Positions 43,062 through 51,281 of a DNA stretch of 64,000 nucleotides are shown here, piece by piece. A program made the position numbers and the translations under genes. The DNA comes from Streptomyces aureus (GTDB lineage Bacteria > Actinomycetota > Actinomycetes > Streptomycetales > Streptomycetaceae), in assembly GCF_000725495.1 (NCBI RefSeq), contig NZ_KL647040.1, forward strand, positions 124,001 to 188,000. The letters are read 5' to 3'. The notes below the pieces were generated by a model. It was given only the letters and a program-made list of their open reading frames with translations, had not been told where the DNA came from and did no database searches. Each line of letters starts with the position of its first letter. Position 1 is the stretch's first letter.

Positions 43062-43400
43062 CTACGTCCACGCGACGGCCACGACCACCGCGGCCGCCGT
43101 GACCGTGGCCACGGCGTAGAAGGCCCACGCGGCTCGGGTACGCATTCCTCTCAGCGCGATGACAGCCACGAGGACGTCGAGCGCCAGCTTCACGCCCATC
43201 TTCGCGTGCGACACCGGCAGGTCGAGGGAGAGGCGCGTCCAGATGAGGCCCACGCCCGTGACCAACTGCACGACCGCGCTGGTCACCATGTATCCGCCGG
43301 TCACGGGGTCCTTGCCGCGCAGCTGGTAGAAGATGCCGCCCAGGATCGCGGCGAACCCGAAGAGGTGGAAGACGAGGAACACGTACCGGAGGATCTCCAT
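43062..43400 (-). CDS. Small four-helix integral membrane protein
   Basis: 112 residues from the ATG at 43400. Four hydrophobic helices are visible ('YVFLVFHLFGFAAILGGIFY', 'GGYMVTSAVVQLVTGVGLI', 'KLALDVLVAVIALRGM', 'WAFYAVATVTAAAVVVAVAW'). Similar proteins are widespread in Streptomyces, sometimes annotated simply as integral membrane protein, and the layout resembles the DoxX/SirB-like small membrane proteins. No function can be assigned. It is separated by more than 150 bp from both neighbours. Confidence 0.75.
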   Translation of the reverse strand: MEILRYVFLVFHLFGFAAILGGIFYQLRGKDPVTGGYMVTSAVVQLVTGVGLIWTRLSLDLPVSHAKMGVKLALDVLVAVIALRGMRTRAAWAFYAVATVTAAAVVVAVAWT

Positions 43401-43768
43401 GCCAGTGGTCTTTCTGTCCGAAGCGGGCGGAACGGGGCGTGGGTCAGCCGGCAAGTGGTGCGGAGCCGAAGCGGCCGCCGGCGACGAACGCGGCCCGACC
43501 CAGGTTGACGAGGTCTTCTGGAGCCCAGACAGAGCAGCAGAGCCGTTTGTGACATCGGGACGCCGAATTCGAGAGAGACGTGGGTCACATTCACGTTGAA
43601 GCCGGGACGTGAGGACCGGCTTGCGCGTCACCGCCACCCAGAGCTCGTCATCTCCACGTGCGGTGGCGCGGTGGTGGGTCGACGCGGACCAATCCGCGGC
43701 TCCGGGCCAGTCGGACGGCCCAATCCGATACCGGCACTGCCTGGCTGTAGGACATCAGGAGGTGGACC
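43401..43768. other. Intergenic stretch without an evident gene
   Basis: These 368 bases contain no frame with recognisable protein features. The opposite-strand frame that continues upstream of the membrane protein lacks a ribosome site and plausible sequence. The end of the gap carries the strong AGGAGGTGG ribosome site of the 20-residue frame described next. Confidence 0.5.
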
Positions 43769-43831
43769 ATGGGTCAGGACGCCTCGGCGACCATCGATGG
43801 GTACGTCCAGGGACTCGTGCAGCCGTCGTGA
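43769..43831 (+). CDS. Possible 20-residue peptide gene with consensus ribosome site
   Basis: The ATG at 43769 follows AGGAGGTGG at 43758-43766. The frame reads MGQDASATIDGYVQGLVQPS and then stops. Such a strong ribosome site before so short a frame suggests either a real small peptide, a leader, or the start of a truncated gene. No homology is recognised. Confidence 0.35.
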   Translation: MGQDASATIDGYVQGLVQPS

Positions 43832-43995
43832 TCATCCTCGGGGCAGCGGAGCGGTCCCGAGTCGCCAGCCCGTGCGCGATTGGCCGTGGAACGCGCCCCA
43901 GGGTCACGCTTCTGAGCGGCGAATGTCCAGGTCCATGCATAGGCTCGGTGTGGCCGTCGTGATCAGGGGCCAAGCTCACCGAAAGGGGGAACCCG

Positions 43996-44325
43996 ATGGC
44001 TCTGTCCCGTCTTGGCATCGAGTTCGCCGCCGAGATCTTCAACCACGACTGGTCGGACGCCCCGTACCGGGCGGACAGGGCAGGGCACCGGCGGGCCACG
44101 GATCGGGCCGGCGAGGTCCTCACCCGCGAAGAGGCCAACCGCGTGCGCGCCAACGTGATGCTCGTCGTCGCCCAGGTCCTGGGCTACCAAGACCCCAACT
44201 TCGACCCGTACGAGTTCGCCGAGGCGTGCGGCGTAGAGGATTTCAGCGAGGAGGCGGTCCTGGCCGGGCTGCGGATCAGCCTCGCGGGCCAGTACGCCAC
44301 CCCGGGCACCTGGGATCACATGTAG
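43996..44325 (+). CDS. Small acidic hypothetical protein
   Basis: A 109-residue cytosolic protein. Sequence landmarks are 'SRLGIEFAAEIFNHDWSDAP', 'LTREEANRVRANVMLVVAQV' and 'DPNFDPYEFAEACGVEDFSE'. It is mostly helical. AAAGGGGG lies eight bases before the ATG, and a TAGGCT -10-like element occurs near 43940. I do not recognise the family. Codon use is normal for the window. Confidence 0.7.
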   Translation: MALSRLGIEFAAEIFNHDWSDAPYRADRAGHRRATDRAGEVLTREEANRVRANVMLVVAQVLGYQDPNFDPYEFAEACGVEDFSEEAVLAGLRISLAGQYATPGTWDHM

Positions 44326-44403
44326 AGCGCACCACACGCTCCGCCCCACCCGAGTGGTGTAGTCCACCGCGCATCGTTCCCCGGCTCGGGCGAGCCTGAC
44401 CTC

Positions 44404-44616
44404 ATGACCACGCTGCCGATCGTCGTCTACCCGCCCGACGAGCAGGGCGGTCGACGTGTGCGGATGGACGGGGAGATCCTCGGGCTCGCCTACTCACTGC
44501 GGGACATCGCCGAGTTCCTGCGTCGGGCGGGCCTGAATGACCCGGACCCGGCTTGGGTGGAGGTCTCCACACTGATCGACTGGCGGGGCGGCGGCCCGGA
44601 GGTGTGGGAACACTGA
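44404..44616 (+). CDS. Small hypothetical protein (70 residues)
   Basis: 'TTLPIVVYPPDEQGGRRVRM' then 'GEILGLAYSLRDIAEFLRRA' and 'PAWVEVSTLIDWRGGGPEVW'. This strand-strand-helix-strand pattern looks like a compact folded domain seen in many short Streptomyces proteins of unknown role. It follows the previous gene by 78 bp on the same strand and could share its transcript. The 44617-44789 gap downstream shows nothing further. Confidence 0.6.
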   Translation: MTTLPIVVYPPDEQGGRRVRMDGEILGLAYSLRDIAEFLRRAGLNDPDPAWVEVSTLIDWRGGGPEVWEH

Positions 44617-44789
44617 GCGTTCCTCCAACGGGTGCCGCGGTCCGCCTGGCGGGCGAGGGAACAGCGGAGGAAACCTCTGCCGATCAGCTGCTCGACGACG
44701 AGGTCGCCGGGGCACCGGCACCGGGACCGGCAGCGGCACGCAGGCAACCATGGACGCCGTAAGGCCGCCCGGTGCGCACCCCGTGGAGC

Positions 44790-45458
44790 TCAGGCCCGCA
44801 GGTAGGCGAGGACCGCGAGGACCCGTCGATGGGTCGTGTCCGTCGGAGGCAGGTCCAGCTTGGTGAGGATGTTGCCGATGTGCTTGCCGATCGCCGCTTC
44901 CGACACGACGAGGTCCTTGGCGATCGCGCCGTTGGACTTGCCTTCCGCGATCAGCGCCAGCACCTCGCGTTCGCGCGGGGTGAGCTGCTCCAGCGGATCG
45001 CGGCGGCGGCGCAGCAGCTGGCGCACGACCTCGGGGTCGACCACCGTCCCGCCGTCCGCCACCTCGTGGAGCGCCTCCACGAACTCCTCGACCTGGCCGA
45101 CTCGATCCTTGAGCAGGTAGCCGACGCCCGATCCGTCACCGGAGTCCAGGAGCTCGGCGGCGTAGGTCCGTTGCACGTACTGGCTGAGGACCAGGACCGG
45201 GAGGGTGGGGCGCTTCTCGCGCAGCCGCACCGCCGCGTGCAGCCCTTCGTCCTGGAAACCGGGCGGCATGCGTACGTCCGTCACCACGATGTCGGGGTCA
45301 TGCTCCTCGACCGCGGCGATCAGCGCCCGTGCGTCCCCGACGGCCGACACCACCTGGTGGCCGCAGCGGTTGAGCAGGCCGACGAGTCCTTCCCTCAGCA
45401 GCACGCTGTCCTCGGCCAGCACTACGCGGAGCGATCGGCGGCCCTGGTCAACTCGCAA
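44790..45458 (-). CDS. NarL/LuxR-type response regulator
   Basis: A 222-residue two-component regulator. The receiver domain has 'VVLAEDSVLLREGL' with the acidic pair, phospho-acceptor D61 in 'IVVTDVRMP', and the lysine in 'GVGYLLKDRV'. The C-terminal LuxR helix-turn-helix ('LTPREREVLALIAEGKSNGA', 'IAKDLVVSEAAIGKHIGNI') spans about 157-205. The TTG at 45458 with GGAG upstream is the likely start and gives a 37-bp overlap with the kinase gene. A GTG at 45422 would cut into the first strand. It is the partner of the adjacent histidine kinase. Confidence 0.93.
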   Translation of the reverse strand: MRVDQGRRSLRVVLAEDSVLLREGLVGLLNRCGHQVVSAVGDARALIAAVEEHDPDIVVTDVRMPPGFQDEGLHAAVRLREKRPTLPVLVLSQYVQRTYAAELLDSGDGSGVGYLLKDRVGQVEEFVEALHEVADGGTVVDPEVVRQLLRRRRDPLEQLTPREREVLALIAEGKSNGAIAKDLVVSEAAIGKHIGNILTKLDLPPTDTTHRRVLAVLAYLRA

Positions 45459-46720
45459 GGAAACTCCACACGCAACAGAGTCGGTCCACCCGGCGGACTG
45501 GTCAGGGCAAGTCTGCCATCCAGGACGGACACCCGGTCCGCGAGGCCGGTGAGGCCGCTGCCCGCCGACGCGTCCGCGCCGCCGCAGCCGTCGTCGCGGA
45601 CTTCGAGGAACAGGCGTCCGTCGCGATGCCCACCGCTCACCCGCACGCGGTCGGCCCCGCTGTGCTTGACGGCGTTGGCCAGCGCCTCGCAGACCACGAA
45701 GTACGCGGCGGATTCGACCGCCTGGGGTGGCCGGCCCGGCAGTTCGAGGTCGATGTGGACGGCGATGACGCAGCGGTCGGCGGCGTCGGCGACCGCTGCG
45801 GGAAGACCGTAGTCCGTGAGGACCTTGGGGTGGATGCCGTGGATGAGTTCGCGCAGCTCCGCGAGCGCCTTGCCCGCCTGCCGGTGGGCCTTGGCGAGCT
45901 GGTCGGCGAGCGGACCGGGCGGGGCGTCGAGGCGGGCCAGCCCGAGGGCCATCGCGAGGGCCACGAGACGCTGTTGCGCGCCGTCGTGCAGATCGCGCTC
46001 GATACGGCGCCGCTCGGCCTCGAATGCCTCGACCAACCGGACGCGAGAGCGGGCCAGTTCGACCACCTGGGCGCCGAGTTCGCCCTCACGGGGGGCGATC
46101 AGCAGGCGGGCCAGTTCGGCGCGAGCGCCAGCCGTGACGCCGAGCACGTAGGCGCCCACACCCATCAGGAGCAGGCCCAGCACGGCGACGCCGAACGCCG
46201 CCGGCCATGTGGTGACCGTCCACTGTTTCAGCACCTTCACCTCATGGCCGTCCGCGACCGCTGCCATCAGCAGCGGGGTGAAAACCATGGACAGCGGACA
46301 GAGCAGGGCGACCGTGCCGGCCAGGGCGTCGACCGGCCACAGCAGTACGGCGAACAGCAGGGCGTAGCCGAGTTCCCGCCAGGTCGCCTGTTCACGCAGC
46401 CGGGTGGTCAGCCAGGCCGACAGTCCCGGCGCGGCCAGCACCCGGTGCCGGCCGGACACCGGGGTGCGGTCGATCAGGCGCAGCCTCCGTCGCTCCACCG
46501 TGGCAATCGGGATCCCGCTCAAAGGGACCAGGACGAGCAACGGCAGCCCCACCAGGACGATGGCGAGCGCACCACACACCGTGGCCACCGTCACGATCCC
46601 CGCCAGCGCTGCGACGCCGGTGACCGCGCCGGTGAGCAGATACGCGGCGGAGCGCAACGGCCAGGCCGACAGCAGGAAGCGCGGCCGGGACATGGCCTGC
46701 CACACATGGGAAGCGTGCAT
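45422..46720 (-). CDS. Sensor histidine kinase (HisKA_3 / NarX-like)
   Basis: 432 residues from the ATG at 46720. An ATG eight codons upstream is possible. Four to five membrane helices occupy about 15-195 in two hairpin pairs with little extracellular sequence, typical of intramembrane-sensing kinases. The phospho-acceptor is H245 in 'RRIERDLHDGAQQRLV'. The ATP-binding domain has 'CEALANAVKHSGA' (N box) and 'VRDDGCGGADASAGSGLTGL' (G1/G2). Intramembrane-sensing kinases beside MacB/FtsX-type transporters often respond to envelope-active antibiotics, as in BceS-like systems. Here the transporter is divergent. Confidence 0.92.
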   Translation of the reverse strand: MHASHVWQAMSRPRFLLSAWPLRSAAYLLTGAVTGVAALAGIVTVATVCGALAIVLVGLPLLVLVPLSGIPIATVERRRLRLIDRTPVSGRHRVLAAPGLSAWLTTRLREQATWRELGYALLFAVLLWPVDALAGTVALLCPLSMVFTPLLMAAVADGHEVKVLKQWTVTTWPAAFGVAVLGLLLMGVGAYVLGVTAGARAELARLLIAPREGELGAQVVELARSRVRLVEAFEAERRRIERDLHDGAQQRLVALAMALGLARLDAPPGPLADQLAKAHRQAGKALAELRELIHGIHPKVLTDYGLPAAVADAADRCVIAVHIDLELPGRPPQAVESAAYFVVCEALANAVKHSGADRVRVSGGHRDGRLFLEVRDDGCGGADASAGSGLTGLADRVSVLDGRLALTSPPGGPTLLRVEFPCELTRAADRSA

Positions 46721-46880
46721 GGGCACGACCGTAGGTGTCCGCACCGGTCCGCCGCCATCGGCCCAGGGTCCGTATCGGGGGTAGGCCTGGCCCTACCCCA
46801 AGTCTCGCTCTGGCCGTACTGCGTCACGAGGGGCTTTCCGGGTTTCGTGGGGGCATCAACGAGCCGAGGAGAAGGTGCTG

Positions 46881-47630
46881 GTGGGCACACACATGACCAA
46901 GGACGCGATCCGATTGCGCTCCGTGACCCGGCGATACGGCTCGGGCGCGGCGTCCGTCACCGCCCTCGACGACGTATCGCTCGCCTTCCCGAGAGGGACC
47001 TTCACCGCCGTGATGGGACCGTCCGGGTCCGGCAAGTCGACCCTGCTGCAGTGCGCCGCGGGCCTGGACCGGCCCTCGTCGGGCTCGGTCACCGTGGGCG
47101 ACACCGAACTGACCGGGCTGAGCGAGACCAGGCTGACCCTGCTGCGCCGCGAGCGCATCGGCTTCGTGTTCCAGGCCTTCAACCTGCTGCCCTCGCTGAC
47201 CGCCGAGCAGAACGTGGCCCTGCCGCTGCGGCTGGCCGGCCGCCGTCCGCGGAAGGGTCAGGTGCGCGAGGTGCTCGAGCAGGTCGGACTAGGCGACCGT
47301 GCGCGGCACCGCCCGACGGAGCTGTCCGGCGGCCAGCAGCAGCGCGTTGCCCTGGCCCGCGCCCTGATCACCCGCCCGGAAGTGCTGTTCGGCGACGAAC
47401 CGACCGGCGCCCTCGACTCGCGGACCGGCCGCGAAGTCCTGGGCCTGCTGCGCGACATGGTCGACCGGGACGGCCAGACGATCATCATGGTCAGCCACGA
47501 CCCCGTCGCCGCCTCCCACGCCGACCGCGTCGTCTTCCTCGTCGACGGCCGGGTCAACGGTGAACTGAACGGCGCCCCGGCCGAGGACATCGCGGCGCAC
47601 ATGACCAGGCTCGAGGCGGCACCGTGCTGA
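46881..47630 (+). CDS. ABC transporter ATP-binding protein (MacB/LolD-like)
   Basis: A 249-residue ATPase. Walker A is 'VMGPSGSGKSTLLQCAAGLD', the Q-loop is 'IGFVFQAFNLLPSLTAEQNV', the signature is 'LSGGQQQRVALARALI', Walker B is 'VLFGDEPTGALD' and the switch histidine is in 'IIMVSHDPVAASHAD'. It belongs to the LolD/MacB branch that works with FtsX-type permeases. The GTG at 46881 is chosen because GAGGAGAA lies seven bases upstream. GTG 46875 or ATG 46893 are alternatives. It overlaps the permease gene by 7 bp and is divergent from the two-component genes, which probably regulate it. Confidence 0.94.
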   Translation: MGTHMTKDAIRLRSVTRRYGSGAASVTALDDVSLAFPRGTFTAVMGPSGSGKSTLLQCAAGLDRPSSGSVTVGDTELTGLSETRLTLLRRERIGFVFQAFNLLPSLTAEQNVALPLRLAGRRPRKGQVREVLEQVGLGDRARHRPTELSGGQQQRVALARALITRPEVLFGDEPTGALDSRTGREVLGLLRDMVDRDGQTIIMVSHDPVAASHADRVVFLVDGRVNGELNGAPAEDIAAHMTRLEAAPC

Positions 47631-50080
47631 GCACCGGCCTGCGTACGCTGCGCGCCCGCTGGGCCACCTTCGTCGGCAGTTTCCTCGCCCTCTCCCTGGG
47701 CGTGGCACTGATCGCCGTGATGGGGCTGGCCCTGGCGTCCTCACGAGATGCTCCCGACCGGAGGCCGGAGCGGTTCGCCGCCGCCCCGGTGGTCGTCAAG
47801 GGTCGGGACACCCTCGAGGTGCCCACGGCGAGGGGCGAGCGCACCCGGAAGCTCGCGCAGCCGAGAGCCGTGCCCGACGCCGCGGTCGCGAGGCTGCGGG
47901 ACCTCGGGACCGTCGTCGAGGACCGGTCGTTCGCCGTGCGGGCCGAGGGCGGTCCCGCCGATCTGGTGGGCCACCCCTGGTCCACGGCGGCCTTCGCGCC
48001 GTACCGCCTCGACGCGGGACGTGCGCCCGAGGCCGGGGACGAGGTCGTGGTCAGCGGTGACTGGGCCCGTCCCGGTACGCGGGTCAGGACCGACGGCGGC
48101 GTGGTGCGTGTCGTCGGTACCGTGGCCGGGCTCGGATTCGAGAACGCCGTGTTCTACACCGACACCCGCGCCGCCGAACTGTCGCCGCGCAGCCTCCAGC
48201 TCGTGGTCGACGCCGATGCGGCGGCCGTGCGCGAGGCGGTGCGCGGCAGCGCCGGTGTCCGGGTCCTCACCGGGAATGCACGCCGGTACGCGGATGCCGA
48301 TCCGGACCGGGACGGCGAGGCCCTGACCGCGATGAACGCCATGTTCGGCACGGCCGGCGGCGTCACCGGGTTCGTGTCGGTGTTCGTCGTGGCGTCGACC
48401 TTCGCGTTCGCGGTGGCCCAGCGGCGCCGCGAGTTCGGGCTGCTGCGCACCGCCGGAGCGACCCCAGGCCAGATCCGTCGCATGGTCGTGTACGAGGCGC
48501 TCGCGGTCGGTGTGCTCGCCTCGACCGCCGGTTGTGTGCTCGGTGCCTATGGGGCTCCCCGACTCGCCGAGTGGACGGTCGCCGAGAGCCTCGCGCCCCG
48601 CTGGTTCACCATCGGTGCCTCCACCTGGCCCTACCCCCTGGCCTTCGGGACGGGCCTGTTCGGGGCCCTGAGCGGGGTACTGGCCGCGTCCTGGCGGGCC
48701 GGGCGCACCGGTCCCGCCGAGGCACTGCGCGAGGCGTCCGTCGACACCCGCCCGATGCCATGGGGCCGCAGGCTGTTCGGCGCGGTCCTGCTGATCACAG
48801 CCGTGGCGACGCCGGCCCTGGACCTGGTGACGGACCCGGGCGACCTGCTGCACCGCAAGACCTATGTGAGCCGGCCGATGCTCCTGATCAGCGCGGTCGC
48901 GCTGCTCGCGCCGGTGCTGGTGCGGCCACTGACCCGGCTCATCGCGTGGCTTCCGGCCCTGCTGCCGGGCGCCGGCGGAATGCTGGCGCGGGAGAACGCC
49001 GCCACCGGGCTCCGCCGAACCGCCGCCGTCGCGGCGCCCGTCCTGGTCACGGTCGCGCTGGCGGGCTCGCTGCTGGGCGCCACCGCCACCCTCGACGCGG
49101 CGAAGGCGACCGAGATACGCGATCGGACAGCCGCCGACTTCGTGGTCACGGCGGCGCGGGACACCGGCTTCGGCAAAGCGACGCTGGAGCGACTTCGAGC
49201 CGTGCCCGGCACCGAGGTCTCGGCGAGTTCGACGAGCGCCGTGTACGTCCTGGAGGAAGGCGCGGCACTCATCAGGTCCGATGCCAGGGCCGTCGAGCCG
49301 GGACCGCTCGCGGCCATGACGCATCTGCCGCTCGCTGCGGGCAAGGTGAGCGACCTGGACGACGACTCGATCATCGTCAACGAGGAGTGGGAGAAGCACG
49401 CCGTGGGGGAGCGGGTGGACGTGTGGCTCGGTGACGGTACGAGAAAGTCCCTGAAGATCGCCGCGGTCATGACGACGGGCACCGGCGACAACGGCGTCTA
49501 CATCACGCCGCGCAACGCCCCCGCAGCCCCCGTCGACCGCATCGACGTACGCCTCAAGGACGGTGCCGACGCCGGCATCGTGACCACCGCTCTGCGTCAG
49601 GCGGTGCGGGTGTCCGGCGGGAAGGTACTCACCCAGGACGACTGGGTGCGTGCCGTGTATCCCGCGACCAACCGGACGACCCGGATGGGCCTCATCCTGG
49701 TGCTTGGAATCGCTCTGCTCTACACCGGTATCTCGCTCGCCAACACGATGATCATGGCGACCTCCGACCGGGTTCGCGAATTGACTGTGCTACGACTGGC
49801 CGGCGCCACCAGGTGGCAGGTGCAGCGGCTGGTGGGCGCCGAGGCGCTGATGGTGGTCCTGGTCGGCGGACTGCTCGGCGCGCTGGTCACCGTGCTCAAC
49901 CTGGCGGGCATGTGGGGCTCACTGGCCCTGCTCTCGGTACGGACGTCTCCCGAGCTCCCGTGGGCCACGCTCGCGGCGGCCACGGGAGCGTGCGCGGTAC
50001 TCGCCGTGATCTCGGCGGTCGCTTCGGCCGCACTCTCCCTGCGGCGTGGGGCCGTGGAGCCGGCAGGCGTACGGGAATGA
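47624..50080 (+). CDS. FtsX-family ABC transporter permease
   Basis: An 818-residue permease with the duplicated MacB/FtsX layout: a signal-anchor helix (about 12-35), an extracellular domain (about 36-225), a first FtsX helix bundle (about 235-370), and a second anchor, extracellular domain (about 490-680) and FtsX bundle to the end. 'RRREFGLLRTAGATPGQIRR' and 'RVRELTVLRLAGATRWQVQR' are the paired cytoplasmic coupling motifs. Together with the upstream ATPase it forms an exporter or mechanotransmitting complex for peptides or envelope-active compounds. The GTG start overlaps the ATPase stop. Confidence 0.93.
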   Translation: MLSTGLRTLRARWATFVGSFLALSLGVALIAVMGLALASSRDAPDRRPERFAAAPVVVKGRDTLEVPTARGERTRKLAQPRAVPDAAVARLRDLGTVVEDRSFAVRAEGGPADLVGHPWSTAAFAPYRLDAGRAPEAGDEVVVSGDWARPGTRVRTDGGVVRVVGTVAGLGFENAVFYTDTRAAELSPRSLQLVVDADAAAVREAVRGSAGVRVLTGNARRYADADPDRDGEALTAMNAMFGTAGGVTGFVSVFVVASTFAFAVAQRRREFGLLRTAGATPGQIRRMVVYEALAVGVLASTAGCVLGAYGAPRLAEWTVAESLAPRWFTIGASTWPYPLAFGTGLFGALSGVLAASWRAGRTGPAEALREASVDTRPMPWGRRLFGAVLLITAVATPALDLVTDPGDLLHRKTYVSRPMLLISAVALLAPVLVRPLTRLIAWLPALLPGAGGMLARENAATGLRRTAAVAAPVLVTVALAGSLLGATATLDAAKATEIRDRTAADFVVTAARDTGFGKATLERLRAVPGTEVSASSTSAVYVLEEGAALIRSDARAVEPGPLAAMTHLPLAAGKVSDLDDDSIIVNEEWEKHAVGERVDVWLGDGTRKSLKIAAVMTTGTGDNGVYITPRNAPAAPVDRIDVRLKDGADAGIVTTALRQAVRVSGGKVLTQDDWVRAVYPATNRTTRMGLILVLGIALLYTGISLANTMIMATSDRVRELTVLRLAGATRWQVQRLVGAEALMVVLVGGLLGALVTVLNLAGMWGSLALLSVRTSPELPWATLAAATGACAVLAVISAVASAALSLRRGAVEPAGVRE

Positions 50081-50264
50081 CCTCTGGCCGGACGCCGGTC
50101 ACACCGCTTGACGCCGGTCGCACCGGAGGCTGTCGTACCCCCGGCACACCCTGGTTCCAGGCCCGGTCGCTCAACGCGCCGAGGGCCGGTGACGTCGGTT
50201 CGACGGGATCCGCATCATCGGATTCGTCCGGACCCTACTCGGTCAAAGTACTGCTTATGAAAGT

Positions 50265-50274
50265 CAATCGATTG
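50265..50274. promoter_or_regulatory. Palindrome and direct repeats upstream of the racemase gene
   Basis: CAATCGATTG is a perfect 10-bp palindrome about 70 bp before the racemase start. It is followed by two copies of TTGGCTTAT (50272-50280 and 50281-50289). This AT-rich cluster is unusual for the window and is a candidate operator and promoter. Confidence 0.4.
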
Positions 50275-50344
50275 GCTTATTTGGCTTATGGAAAGATGTT
50301 GGGTGGAGATCGGAATGCCACTCGGAGCCAAGAGGAGCGGGGCG

Positions 50345-51073
50345 ATGAAGACGATCGGGCTGATCGGCGGGATGAGCTGGGAGTCGACCGCGGAGTACTA
50401 CCGGCTCTTGAACGAGTTCACGCGCGACCGGCTCGGCGGACTTCATTCGGCGCGATGCGTCATCTATTCAGTGGACTTCGCGGAGATCGAGCAGTTGCAG
50501 GTCCAGGGACGCTGGGCGGAGGCCGGCGAGATCCTGGCTGCGGCCGCCCGGTCTCTGGAGGCGGCGGGCGCCGACATGGTGCTCATCTGCACCAACACGA
50601 TGCACAAGGTCGCCGACGTGGTGGGGGCGGCGGTGTCGATCCCGCTGCTGCACCTGGCCGACGCCACCGCCGACGCCGTGCGGGCATCGGGCCTGCGCCG
50701 GGTCGGCCTGCTGGGCACGGCGTTCACGATGGAGCAGGACTTCTATCGAGGGCGTCTCGAAGCGGCCGGGCTCGACGTCCGCATCCCGGATGCCGACGGG
50801 CGCGCTCTCGTGCACCAAGTCATCTATGAGGAGCTTTGCCTCGGAGTCGTGCGGGAGGAATCGCGCACCGCCTATCGGAAGGTAATCGAGGACCTCGTCG
50901 CTGCCGGCGCGGACGGCATCATCCTGGGCTGCACGGAAATCGAGCTTCTCATCGGCCCTGGGGACAGTCCCGTTCCGGTGTTTCCGACCGCGCGCCTTCA
51001 TGCCGAGGCTGCTGTGGCCGCATCTCTGTCGGGCGCCCGCGACGACATCCCCGCGACTCCCGCGTCCTGCTGA
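50345..51073 (+). CDS. Aspartate/glutamate racemase family protein
   Basis: A 242-residue enzyme of the Asp/Glu/hydantoin racemase superfamily. 'TIGLIGGMSWESTAEYYRLL' opens the protein. The two catalytic cysteines are C82 in 'VLICTNTMHKV' and C196 in 'IILGCTEIELL', and 'PVFPTARLHAEAAV' closes the family pattern. GAGGAGCGG precedes the ATG at 50345. It interconverts L and D forms of aspartate or glutamate, and YgeA-like members are broad-specificity. D-Glu could feed peptidoglycan or the poly-gamma-glutamate-like polymer encoded at 23-30 kb, but that link is speculative. Confidence 0.93.
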   Translation: MKTIGLIGGMSWESTAEYYRLLNEFTRDRLGGLHSARCVIYSVDFAEIEQLQVQGRWAEAGEILAAAARSLEAAGADMVLICTNTMHKVADVVGAAVSIPLLHLADATADAVRASGLRRVGLLGTAFTMEQDFYRGRLEAAGLDVRIPDADGRALVHQVIYEELCLGVVREESRTAYRKVIEDLVAAGADGIILGCTEIELLIGPGDSPVPVFPTARLHAEAAVAASLSGARDDIPATPASC

Positions 51074-51281
51074 TCAGAAGATCGATACTCGTCCTTGCCC
51101 TTGCCCGGCCGCTCAAGTCCGCCTGCACTCCCCACATTTGGCCGTCGGAGCCGCAAAGGCGCACCACACGCTTCCGCTGCCGGTGTCAGTGGCCCTCTGT
51201 AGCATCCGTGGCCAGGTTGATGACCCCGACCGCCTTCAGGGAGGCACGGAGTCGTGGGCGGGCTGCGAGGAGCGTGTGGCG

